9,458 nucleotides of DNA. Origin: Alphaproteobacteria bacterium. Its GTDB lineage: Bacteria > Pseudomonadota > Alphaproteobacteria > Micavibrionales > UBA2020. The position numbers and the translations under genes were made by a program. The DNA lies in NCBI GenBank assembly GCA_029266795.1, contig JAQSWE010000081.1, forward strand, positions 1 to 9,458, written 5' to 3'. This document shows, in pieces, positions 1 through 6,821 of the stretch (positions are counted from its first letter, which is position 1; every line of letters begins with the position of its first letter). The notes below the pieces were generated by a model. That model did no database searches. It saw only the letters and a list, made by a program, of their open reading frames with translations, and had not been told where the DNA came from.

Positions 1-1108
1 TACGGCGGTTGATGACGACGTCGAGCATGTCGATATCGGCAGCCTGCGTGTCGAAGATGAAGCCGTAATCGTCGCCGAGCGACTGCATGGAGCGCGTGAA
101 CTGCATGGACAGGTAACCATGCTGCTGGCGGGGAACCGAGGTATCCACCGCGCCGGCATCAGGCGGCATGGGTTTTTCGTTACCTTCGTCGTCGAAGACG
201 TGATCGACATACCCAGGCAATTCGTTCAGGTAGCCTTTGACCGCAGCGCGCAGCGATTCAGGGACGGCCGCGTCGCGGCTGAGCTTGATGATGGCCTTGA
301 ACAGCAGGAACTGGCGGATGACGCCGATCGAAAGCGGGATGTTCTGGTTCTCGCGCTTCCACACAAGGCACGGCATCAGCGAGGAGACGAGCGCGACCGC
401 GCGCTCTTTCCACATCGCGTTGTCGCCTTCGGAATCGGGCATCAGGGAGGTCAGCATGTTGGTCAGGTATGACGGCGAGCCCGAGGAGAACGGGTTCAAC
501 GTGTTCGACGGCACGCGGCCCGACACGTTACCCGTCATGTAGTTCATGATGAGCAGGTCGTCGTCGCGACCGAAGCGGCGCGCCATGGCGGAGATGGTGG
601 ACCAGAGCGAAGTATCCGCTTTACCGTCGATGTAAATGAAGCCCGATGCCCAGCACAGCGCGTTGCAGGCATAGGATTTAAGGCCGTAGGTTTTCCCCGA
701 GCCGGTGGTGCCGAGATAGAGGCAGTGCGTGCGGGCGTCGGAGTTGGTGAACCAGATTTCTTCGTTCGTTTCGTGGTCGTTGCCGAGATACAGGATACCG
801 TCGGCCATGCCGAGCGAGCCGTCAGGCTGCTTGAAATTGGGGTCCTTGATCAGCGCCGATTTCGGCAGCTTGAAGGGCAGCGAAACCTTTTGCTTCATGA
901 GCCAGCGGAAATAGAGGCAGAACAGGATAAAAACGATGTCGCCGAAATATTGCAGCGCGGGCGTCGCAAGGAAGCCGGTCGCCACCATCGCAAAGACGAT
1001 AGAGGAGGTGGAAGGATCGAGCGCGGTGTCCTTCATCCGCACGGTCCACGGGCGGGCATCGCGGAGAAGATCCGAGCCTTTTATCTGATATTTTTCCCGC
1101 AGAGCCAC
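1..1108 (-). CDS. dotL: DotL/IcmO, type IVB secretion coupling ATPase (N-terminal part, runs off left edge)
   Basis: This is the first 369 codons of the type IV coupling protein of Dot/Icm secretion, an inner-membrane VirD4-like ATPase that receives effectors and delivers them to the channel. Translation of the minus strand shows a start-proximal LLRDAR motif (residues 14-19), two hydrophobic segments (about 37-52 and 56-70), a perfect Walker A GTTGSGKT (133-140), then YIDGKAD (159-165) and NTLNPFSSGS (202-211), both typical of IcmO. Legionella DotL is near 780 residues, so slightly less than half is present and Walker B lies outside the window. The start is GTG: an in-frame TAA lies 18 bases upstream and no other start fits between. 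The Shine-Dalgarno site is weak. It is 31 bases downstream of the 166-residue gene, in one operon with dotM. The family call is firm; whether the system is complete elsewhere in the genome is not visible. Confidence 0.95.
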   Translation of the reverse strand, partial: MALREKYQIKGSDLLRDARPWTVRMKDTALDPSTSSIVFAMVATGFLATPALQYFGDIVFILFCLYFRWLMKQKVSLPFKLPKSALIKDPNFKQPDGSLGMADGILYLGNDHETNEEIWFTNSDARTHCLYLGTTGSGKTYGLKSYACNALCWASGFIYIDGKADTSLWSTISAMARRFGRDDDLLIMNYMTGNVSGRVPSNTLNPFSSGSPSYLTNMLTSLMPDSEGDNAMWKERAVALVSSLMPCLVWKRENQNIPLSIGVIRQFLLFKAIIKLSRDAAVPESLRAAVKGYLNELPGYVDHVFDDEGNEKPMPPDAGAVDTSVPRQQHGYLSMQFTRSMQSLGDDYGFIFDTQAADIDMLDVVINRR

Positions 1109-1139
1109 GTGAGACCGCTTCCGTTAAAATTCCAGCTTA

Positions 1140-1640
1140 TTACTTGCCGCCAAACAATTGATCCGCCGGCACCGGCTCGCCCGGCTTGGCATAGGGGTTG
1201 TTGCCTAGTTCCGTCCCGCGCACTGGGGGGCGCGACGGCTGTCCGCCGCCGCCGACATAGCCGCGCACAGCTGTGCCGACAGTGTCGAGGATGAACAGCA
1301 GGATGAAGATCGCCACGGCCCATTTCACCACGCGCCACAAGAAGCCGCCGCTATTTGCGGCGGCGGCCTGCACGTCGCCGCGCAGCATGGCCTGCGTGAT
1401 AACCTTATGTGCATGTGCCGCGCTTTCGCGGTCGGCATAGGTCGCAATCACTTCTTCGGGCGCGCCGTGCTTGTTCAGTACCACACTTGATTTGCCGCCT
1501 GCATCGCGCAGCTCCAGCGTTGCGGTCGCAAGGCCGGACATATCCGCGCGCCAGACTTTCGGCTGGTCGCCGGTGAAAGACACCACAAGGGCGGGGCCGA
1601 CAACCTTGGCGTCGACGTCTTTGCTGGTGAAAGCGAACAT
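1140..1640 (-). CDS. Small single-pass membrane protein between dotM and dotL
   Basis: I do not recognise this 166-residue protein. Residues 1-95 are soluble and beta-rich in appearance, with alternating hydrophobics such as ALVVSF and VVLNK, then a short helix with the sequence RESAAHAHKVITQAMLRG. One transmembrane helix follows at about 104-124, flanked by positive residues (R103, K106, R126). The C-terminal tail of about 40 residues is rich in glycine and proline and ends in GGK. There is no signal peptide. The start is secure: AAGGAG lies 7 bases upstream of the ATG. It begins 15 bases after the dotM stop and ends 31 bases before dotL, so it is almost certainly co-transcribed with both. 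Position suggests an accessory subunit of the coupling complex (by analogy with small adaptors such as DotY or DotZ), but no similarity to those is evident and this is inference only. Confidence 0.85.
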   Translation of the reverse strand: MFAFTSKDVDAKVVGPALVVSFTGDQPKVWRADMSGLATATLELRDAGGKSSVVLNKHGAPEEVIATYADRESAAHAHKVITQAMLRGDVQAAAANSGGFLWRVVKWAVAIFILLFILDTVGTAVRGYVGGGGQPSRPPVRGTELGNNPYAKPGEPVPADQLFGGK

Positions 1641-1655
1641 GTCAAATCTCCTTTA

Positions 1656-2831
1656 TCAGTCTTCTTTTTTCGCGCCTTTTTTCTCGAGCTCGGGGATCGG
1701 GCGGGCGGCGCTGCTTTTCATGTAAGCCTCGAGCCCGCGGATCACTTCGTCGAAGCGCGGTGTCGGAATTTTCTGGCCGGCGATCAATTCGTTCGTGAAG
1801 TGCACGAGCGCGCCGGACGCCTCCGCGCAATACGACTTGCGGCCGAGGTTGTTGAGCGGATACCAGAGGTTACGGTCGTGCCCGCGCATCCAGACGAATT
1901 CGGCGGGGGCCATGACGCCCCCCTCTTCCCGCGCGCGCATGACGCAACGGAGCATCGCTGTCGTCTCGTAGGCGTGCTGGTCGGCGAATTTGCGCAGGGC
2001 GCCGCCGGTCTTTGGATTTTTCAGGACGGCCTTTACCTTGGACTTCAGCTTGGCGGAGGGGCGGAAGCCGCTTTCGGGCGTCCAGCTTTCCGACATCATG
2101 TTGAGAAGTTCTTCGCAGTCCTTGCGCTTGCGGATCAGTTTCAGCGCGCAGGCGGCGTAGAGGCATTGCGCATGGATGGGCAGGTTTTCAGGGCCCGTCC
2201 AGCGCTTGCCGAGCTGTTCGGCGAGCGCGTGATAGGCGGCGTTGTAATCCAGCTGCCCGCCGGAATAACGCACGGAATGATAGGCGAGCCATTCTTCCGG
2301 CGACAGCGCTTCGGAGAAAAGCGGCAGCTGTTCCGGCACGGGCTGGCCGGGCGCGCGGCCCGGCATCTTGCGCGGGTCGAATTTCAGGAAGGGCTTGATG
2401 GCCGGAAAGGATTTCGCCTGTTCCTGCATCAGCGTCTCGAGGCCCATACGGCGGCGGTATTGCGTGCCGGGGCCGCGGAAAATGGTGAAGACGGTCATGA
2501 CCGCCATGATAGCGAGAAAAATGTATTTGAGCGGCACGACGGCCACCAGCGTCGAGCGCTTGATATGCTCGATCGTGATGTCCTCGACATGCGCCTTCGG
2601 CAGCCAGCCCTGCCAGACCTGCAGCAGCTCGCGGCCTTGTGAATCCCCGATGCCGAAATTCTTGCCGTAAATGCCGCGCACCAGCCACATCTCGCCGATG
2701 CGCACATAGCGGACGAGATTCGTGAGTTCGGCGCTGAAGAAATGCCAGATCACCCAGCACAGGCCGGCGAGAATGCCCACGACGATCGTGAACATGATAA
2801 AATCTTCATGCGGACTTTTCTGCTGCGACAC
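1656..2831 (-). CDS. dotM: DotM/IcmP, type IVB secretion coupling-complex membrane protein
   Basis: DotM (IcmP) is an inner-membrane partner of DotL in the Dot/Icm coupling complex; its cytosolic domain is reported in Legionella to help recognise acidic effector signals. This protein has 391 residues, close to the roughly 375 of Legionella IcmP. Features: a polar N-terminus starting MSQQ, transmembrane helix 1 at about 13-32, transmembrane helix 2 at about 95-118, a basic juxtamembrane motif YRRRMGLETLMQEQ (125-138), then a helical cytosolic domain containing LSPEEWLAYHSVRYSGGQ. The start is GTG with AGG eight bases upstream; an internal ATG at residue 13 would cut into the first helix, so GTG is preferred. 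It is the first gene of the minus-strand operon dotM, 166-residue gene, dotL. The spacer upstream is AT-rich and probably carries its promoter, but no clear -35/-10 pair could be assigned. Confidence 0.93.
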   Translation of the reverse strand: MSQQKSPHEDFIMFTIVVGILAGLCWVIWHFFSAELTNLVRYVRIGEMWLVRGIYGKNFGIGDSQGRELLQVWQGWLPKAHVEDITIEHIKRSTLVAVVPLKYIFLAIMAVMTVFTIFRGPGTQYRRRMGLETLMQEQAKSFPAIKPFLKFDPRKMPGRAPGQPVPEQLPLFSEALSPEEWLAYHSVRYSGGQLDYNAAYHALAEQLGKRWTGPENLPIHAQCLYAACALKLIRKRKDCEELLNMMSESWTPESGFRPSAKLKSKVKAVLKNPKTGGALRKFADQHAYETTAMLRCVMRAREEGGVMAPAEFVWMRGHDRNLWYPLNNLGRKSYCAEASGALVHFTNELIAGQKIPTPRFDEVIRGLEAYMKSSAARPIPELEKKGAKKED

Positions 2832-2948
2832 TTAAAGACCTGTCCCCGAAACCGCGCGGCCTGAACGACCGCACTCCCCTTAATATAGCCCTGATATATT
2901 AACACATATTGACTCTGCGCCTAGGGTTTCAATGCCTGCCGATTTATC

Positions 2949-2976
2949 TTGAAAAATTCCTGCCGTGACTTATAAA
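2949..2976 (+). promoter_or_regulatory. Sigma-70-type promoter for tRNA-Thr
   Basis: TTGAAA (2949-2954) and TATAAA (2971-2976) are separated by 16 bases, each a 5/6-type match to the consensus. Transcription would start near 2984, giving a leader of about 40 bases before the tRNA. The rest of the 2832-3025 spacer is AT-rich (for example 2881-2910) and must also hold the divergent start region for dotM. Confidence 0.6.
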
Positions 2977-3025
2977 AAGATAAGGGTTTCAGGAATTACG
3001 TATATTCTGGTATTGAGATCCAGTT

Positions 3026-3100
3026 GCCGACGTAGCACAGCGGTAGTGCAGCGGTTTTGTAAACCGAAGGTCGGGAGTTCAATCCTCTCCGTCGGCACCA
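3026..3100 (+). tRNA. tRNA-Thr, anticodon TGT
   Basis: The 75-base cloverleaf folds fully: acceptor GCCGACG with CGTCGGC (7 bp), D stem GCAC with GTGC, anticodon loop TTTGTAA giving anticodon TGT (reads ACA threonine codons), T arm GGGAG / TTCAATC / CTCTC, discriminator A and an encoded CCA end. The D loop contains GG and the T loop the TTC motif. The first anticodon-stem pair (27-43) is a G-A mismatch, leaving four good pairs there, and T-stem pair 50-64 is G-T. No second copy of the tRNA 3' end was found in the window, so there is no visible attachment-site duplication. Confidence 0.96.
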
Positions 3101-3371
3101 TTTTCCTTCTGAAATACCGTCAAAAACTCTCTTTAATTACAATTTTGGATAAAATGGTGTGCAAAACCACCCTTAAGACCTCGATTCACGCCTTTTTGGC
3201 TGAGAATACCGTTCTTCTGAGCGAAAAATTGATTTTTAAAGCCCAAAATAAGACGTTATCAGCCGTACAAAAATACCCCAGAATCTCCTTTACTTGCTTA
3301 TGTCAAGAAAGTAGGCTTTATCTCTACTTCATTTTGACTCCGGTTAACGGGGCGAAAACAGGGCAGACGGT
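3101..3371 (+). other. AT-rich spacer without a convincing gene
   Basis: This 271-base stretch after the tRNA is visibly AT-rich compared with the GC-rich genes around it. An open frame crosses it from 2965 to 3390, but that frame runs straight through the tRNA and has no coding character. I see no strong terminator hairpin, no long repeat and no clear promoter for the following gene. It may be an old insertion footprint or simply untranslated spacer. Confidence 0.6.
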
Positions 3372-3659
3372 GTGGGTAACGAATCTTTGAAGCGCATGAA
3401 GGCGATCCTCGGCAACGGGACGCTGGGCCAGAAATACGCAGATCTCAACATGCTGCTGGGCGATGGTTTTTCCATGCTCTATAGCGGCGATGTAAAATGG
3501 GAGCTCAAGCTTCCCAAGCAAACCCTGAAAGGCGATGCCGACAGCGTGGATTCCGCGCTCGACCAGCTCCGCCTGCTGTTCGAGGATATCCTGCGCGACG
3601 CGCGTCCCGACACCAAGGTTTTCCTGGCTCTGAAAGAAATGCACAATCCCAAAGACTGA
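3372..3659 (+). CDS. Hypothetical protein, 95 residues
   Basis: I do not recognise this protein. It has no signal peptide, no membrane segment and no cysteine. The middle (about 22-52) looks like short strands and turns (GDGFSMLYSGDVKWELKLP), followed by an amphipathic helix (about 55-75, SVDSALDQLRLLFEDILRDA) and a short charged end. It is therefore probably a small soluble cytosolic protein. The start is GTG: an in-frame TAA lies at 3345-3347, no other start fits between, and AGGG is about 8 bases upstream; an internal ATG at residue 9 is the alternative. The composition becomes GC-rich exactly here, which supports coding. Its TGA is followed immediately by the stop codon of the convergent hydrolase gene. 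It stands alone, so context says nothing about its role. Confidence 0.65.
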   Translation: MGNESLKRMKAILGNGTLGQKYADLNMLLGDGFSMLYSGDVKWELKLPKQTLKGDADSVDSALDQLRLLFEDILRDARPDTKVFLALKEMHNPKD

Positions 3660-4532
3660 TTACTTGGCGCGGATATCGCTGACGCCCGCTTTGCGGGGCA
3701 GCGGGTCGTCCGCGCCGTTCAGCGCATGGTCAAGGAACCACAGGCTGTAGTCGACGACCAGCGACTGGCTGCGCTTGTTCAAATCCGTCCAGCCGAAATG
3801 ACCGGTCTTTTCAAATTCGACGAAATAGGCTGGCGAAGCCGTTTTATTGTATGCCCCGCCGTCTTTTTTCAGGACCGGCGTAATCGGGTTATCGCGCGTA
3901 CCGCCCTGATACATCACGGGTACGGAAAGATGCGCCAGATCGCCGTTTTCCACGTAAGGCGCGACATAGGGCGACAGCGCCAGCACCGCGCCGATACCGT
4001 CCATCTTCCACGAGGGCCAGCCGCCCGCAAGTCCCACTACCGTGTAGCCGCCGAGCGAATGGCCGGCGAGCGCGACGCGCTTCCAGTCGATGCGCGCGCG
4101 CCATGTGTCGTCGGCTTTCAATGCTGCATATAAATTTTTAATGTCGTCGCCCCGTGTTTTATACGTCGCGTCTGTCCATTTCTCGATGTCTCTAAAATTT
4201 TCCTGCGCCTTGCTGAAGCCATTGCCGCACAATGCATCGGCATGATCGGGGGCGACAACGACATACCCGTGCTGCGCCAGCGCGGTCATAAGGAATTTGC
4301 TTTGCGTTTTGCAGCCGCTGAAGCCGTGGGAGAAAATAACGAGCGGCGCAGGTGTATCGGTTTTGGGTAACCAGTAGGCCGTTTTCAAGCCCGCGATCTC
4401 CGTGACTTCGGTACTGCCGCCCTGCTTGGCCGCCATCATGGAATGCAGACGCTTCGCCAGCGGCCCTTCTGCGGAGGCCGGCGCGGCGAGCAGATACATC
4501 ATCGCAACGAAGAGAATGACGGCACGGTTCAT
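3660..4532 (-). CDS. Exported alpha/beta hydrolase (dienelactone hydrolase / PAF-acetylhydrolase-like)
   Basis: This 290-residue serine hydrolase is predicted to act outside the cytoplasm on an ester or similar bond; the substrate is unknown. A signal peptide covers residues 1-21 with cleavage after ASA. The oxyanion segment is VIFSHGFSG (65-73). The nucleophile elbow is GHSLGG with Ser159, the likely acid is Asp214 in GGTRDNP, and the likely catalytic histidine is His245 in TGHFGW, in the correct alpha/beta-hydrolase order. Cys74 and Cys102 are the only mature cysteines and could form a disulfide. The start ATG has only a weak Shine-Dalgarno site, but lies 15 bases after the DUF3095 stop, so the two are probably co-transcribed and perhaps translationally coupled. 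Its stop directly abuts the stop of the convergent 95-residue gene, with no room for a terminator between them. Confidence 0.9.
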   Translation of the reverse strand: MNRAVILFVAMMYLLAAPASAEGPLAKRLHSMMAAKQGGSTEVTEIAGLKTAYWLPKTDTPAPLVIFSHGFSGCKTQSKFLMTALAQHGYVVVAPDHADALCGNGFSKAQENFRDIEKWTDATYKTRGDDIKNLYAALKADDTWRARIDWKRVALAGHSLGGYTVVGLAGGWPSWKMDGIGAVLALSPYVAPYVENGDLAHLSVPVMYQGGTRDNPITPVLKKDGGAYNKTASPAYFVEFEKTGHFGWTDLNKRSQSLVVDYSLWFLDHALNGADDPLPRKAGVSDIRAK

Positions 4533-4547
4533 GGTCGTTATACCCGT

Positions 4548-5765
4548 TTACGCCGCCTGCCCCTGCGCGGCGTCCTTCATCTGCTGTTTCATCTGCTTGG
4601 CCGCCAGCGCATAGCCGCCGTCGGAGCCGTCGATGAAGTGGAAATGCTGGCTGGCATAGTCAAAAATGATGCAGGTCATAAGCGCGGAGGGCGCGGAATG
4701 GATGCCGTAGAAAATTTTGCCCTGCCCGACGAGAATGTCGAAGTAATGGCGCAGCGAGGCTTCTTTTTCCTGCGAGACGTCCATCACAAGGCGCAGCGTG
4801 TTGTCGAACTTGATGTAATCGTTGTGTGACTCCATCGATTTTTTATACGTCTTGCCGTCCATGGTGCCGGCCTTCAGGCCGAACAGGAACATCAGCTTGC
4901 CGATGTTCGACATCAGCACGGTGTCCCATAGGTATTTCAGATAGGCTTTGCGGCCCTGCCCATGTGTCTGCACCTTTGATTCCGTCGCCAGTTGCGCGGG
5001 CGTATTGCCGAGCGTCAGTTGCTCCGCGGACACAGGCTTCCAGTTGGCGGCTGGCCCGCACAGCCCCTCGATATTGCCGAGCATATCGGCATAGAGCGCG
5101 GCTTTCTGCGTATCGTCGCCCTGCCGCGCCTGCACGATGATCGACAGGTCCACGCCGTTGCGCGCGTAAAGCGGCTGCCAGCGGCATTGCAGACCCTTGA
5201 AATCGGGCGGCTTGGCGGCGAGCGCATGCTTTGGGAACAGCGCGGTGATGTCGTGTTTCGGCCCCTCGACCTTATCCTTGATGATTTTTTCGGCGAGCGT
5301 CACGCCGTCGCCGGACAGTGATGCCTGATAGACACCCGGCGCAACCTCGATTTTTGCGACGCGGATCGGCGCATTCTGCTTGCGCAAGGCTTCGACGAAG
5401 ACGATGCCCGCGCGCATGTCGAGGTTGAAAATATCTTCCGACATCTGCCGCGTGCCGTAGAGCGCGGCTGCGACGTCATAGGCAAGCGCGGCTGGCACCA
5501 GCAGCGTCGCGCCATCGCCGCCGAAGATATAGGCGATTTCCTCCCGCCCTGCCGCATTCAGTATGGCGGTGATGGACGACGCCGAGATCATGTTGACGTC
5601 TTTATATTTTCCCGCCTCGATCGCCTTTGTCGAATTGACGATATCGACGATGACAACGCACCAGTCTTCAGGAATATCGCGGTGCTTTGCGATATCGAGC
5701 ATGCCGTCGCCCGATGTCAGCGGCGGAAGGTCTTTGTAAAAACTGCGGGATGATGATGCGTCCAT
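4548..5765 (-). CDS. DUF3095 family protein with class III cyclase-like motifs
   Basis: From the preferred ATG this is a 405-residue cytosolic protein. It matches what I know of DUF3095: an N-terminal FYKDLPPL, then VVIVDIVNSTKAIEAG (37-52) and IFGGDGATLLVP (80-91). The two aspartates, D41 and D84, sit where class III adenylate/guanylate cyclases place their metal-binding aspartates, and NST and GGDG resemble that fold, so nucleotide binding or cyclase activity is plausible but unproven. The C-terminal half (about 200-405) is family-specific, with no domain I can name. The frame stays open to a TTG/ATG at 5823-5828, but those extra codons would lie inside a strong terminator hairpin and are not family-like, so the ATG at 5763-5765 is chosen although it has no good Shine-Dalgarno site. 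It is followed after 15 bases by the exported hydrolase. Confidence 0.85.
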   Translation of the reverse strand: MDASSSRSFYKDLPPLTSGDGMLDIAKHRDIPEDWCVVIVDIVNSTKAIEAGKYKDVNMISASSITAILNAAGREEIAYIFGGDGATLLVPAALAYDVAAALYGTRQMSEDIFNLDMRAGIVFVEALRKQNAPIRVAKIEVAPGVYQASLSGDGVTLAEKIIKDKVEGPKHDITALFPKHALAAKPPDFKGLQCRWQPLYARNGVDLSIIVQARQGDDTQKAALYADMLGNIEGLCGPAANWKPVSAEQLTLGNTPAQLATESKVQTHGQGRKAYLKYLWDTVLMSNIGKLMFLFGLKAGTMDGKTYKKSMESHNDYIKFDNTLRLVMDVSQEKEASLRHYFDILVGQGKIFYGIHSAPSALMTCIIFDYASQHFHFIDGSDGGYALAAKQMKQQMKDAAQGQAA

Positions 5766-5780
5766 GCCGCCAGCATAGCA

Positions 5781-5822
5781 CCAAAGAAAACGGGCAGGAA
5801 AGCGCTGGCGCTTCCTGCCCGT
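5781..5822 (-). terminator. Rho-independent terminator downstream of the 277-residue gene
   Basis: Arms 5790-5804 and 5809-5822 form a stem of about 14 bp with one bulged base and a four-base loop (CCAG on the minus strand). Read on the minus strand it is followed directly by the U-rich tract TTTTCTTT. It lies about 60 bases after the stop of the 277-residue gene and 15 bases before the DUF3095 ATG. There is no T tract in the plus direction, so the orientation is clear. Confidence 0.85.
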
Positions 5823-5883
5823 CATCAACCTTCATCCAATAGGGAAATCGGAAATGAAGATACTGTTTGGCGTCGACCTTATA

Positions 5884-6717
5884 TTACAGGTCGAATTTCG
5901 CGCCCTTGGGGGGCTTCGCCTTGTTCTCGTTGTCCTTGGCGATGATCTTACCGACCAGACCTTGCGCTTCGGACGCGAATTCGGCGGCAGCCGCTTTTGC
6001 ATCATTGGCAGGGGTCTTGGAGGCAGCGATCGCACCCAGCTTGTCGGAAGCGAGTTCGCCGAGGCCGTGGACGATATCGGCGACAGCCTTGCCGGAGGGC
6101 AGCTTGCCCACAACCGCGTCAGCCTGCTTCGACACGCGCTCGGGCGTGATTTCGCGGGTCAGCGCAGCCGCCTGCATGGCGATGGCGTCGGTCGGGATGG
6201 TCGCGGCGATGTCGCGGACTTGCGCCGCCACGTCTTTGACCGAACCGTTGCGCGCGTCATCCAGCATGGGCTTGAATTGCTCGAACAGCGCCTTGATGAT
6301 CATCGCTTCGCCATCGGCACGGGTCGCGAGGGCGTTATCGAGGCCCTGTTCGATCTGCTCGTTGGAGGTTTTCGCGAGGACGTCCTTAATCTGCTTGGCG
6401 ACTTTCAGGGAGGTTTCTTCTTCCTGCAGCTTGGCCATGCCCTTGTCGAGCAGCGCTTTCACTTTTTCTTCGTCGAAGGCGCGCACGGCTTGAGAGATGC
6501 CGTCGGAAACTTCCGAGCTGTTCAGGATGCCGTAGAAATCATTGGCGGCATCTTTCACATAGGCCTTGGGGAATTCCGTGAGGCCTTTGTTGACAGCAGC
6601 CTGTCCGCCGGCAGCAGCCGTGCGGGTCAGCTTGTCGGCGTTTTCGGGGGTGACGTATTTGGCAGCGAATTTTTTGAACGCTTCTTTCAGCAGGTCGAGG
6701 CCGGGATGTTGTGCCAT
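5884..6717 (-). CDS. Alanine-rich helical protein of unknown function, 277 residues
   Basis: I do not recognise this protein. It appears almost wholly alpha-helical and is rich in Ala, Lys, Asp and Glu, with no Cys or Trp, no signal peptide and no membrane segment. Segments such as EEKVKALLDKGMAKLQEEET and VAKQIKDVLAKTSNEQIEQG suggest helical bundles or coiled coil. The C-terminus ends in a basic, proline-containing tail (KAKPPKGAKFDL). The chosen ATG has GGAG about eight bases upstream; an in-frame ATG 17 codons earlier would add a tail read from AT-rich leader and is rejected. It has its own promoter (6822-6849), a leader of about 100 bases with a hairpin, and a strong terminator, so it looks like a well-expressed single-gene unit. 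A structural, phasin-like or secreted-substrate role is conceivable, but nothing in the sequence decides this. Confidence 0.85.
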   Translation of the reverse strand: MAQHPGLDLLKEAFKKFAAKYVTPENADKLTRTAAAGGQAAVNKGLTEFPKAYVKDAANDFYGILNSSEVSDGISQAVRAFDEEKVKALLDKGMAKLQEEETSLKVAKQIKDVLAKTSNEQIEQGLDNALATRADGEAMIIKALFEQFKPMLDDARNGSVKDVAAQVRDIAATIPTDAIAMQAAALTREITPERVSKQADAVVGKLPSGKAVADIVHGLGELASDKLGAIAASKTPANDAKAAAAEFASEAQGLVGKIIAKDNENKAKPPKGAKFDL

Positions 6718-6764
6718 TGTTCTGTGCTCCGTAAAATTTTTTCTATTTATGAGTGTGTGTGTCG

Positions 6765-6798
6765 GCAAAACCTTCGCGAGGCTTTTGGATGGTTTTGC
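6765..6798 (-). other. Hairpin in the leader of the 277-residue gene
   Basis: GCAAAACC (6765-6772) and GGTTTTGC (6791-6798) are perfect 8-bp complements separated by 18 bases. The hairpin falls inside the predicted 5' untranslated leader, about 50-80 bases before the ATG. No U tract follows it on either strand, so it is not a standard terminator; it could stabilise the mRNA or control translation. Confidence 0.45.
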
Positions 6799-6821
6799 GA
6801 ATGCGTTGCTGTGCCTTCAGG

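Noticed and set aside
1800..2642. 280-codon open frame on the plus strand opposite dotM
   Set aside because: Antisense shadow of a firmly identified gene; Arg/His/Gly-rich composition typical of out-of-frame GC-rich DNA.
3026..3100. tRNA 3' end as an integration site with a direct repeat in the window
   Set aside because: I found no second copy of the tRNA 3' sequence and no integrase gene here.
3228..3241. AT-only inverted repeat (AAAAAT/ATTTTT) as a terminator
   Set aside because: Short stem of A-T pairs only, two-base loop, no GC core.
2965..3390. 141-codon open frame across the tRNA and AT-rich spacer
   Set aside because: It reads straight through the tRNA-Thr gene and has no domain or codon support.
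6718..6768. 17-codon N-terminal extension of the 277-residue protein
   Set aside because: The internal ATG has a GGAG site at the right distance; the extension would translate AT-rich leader.
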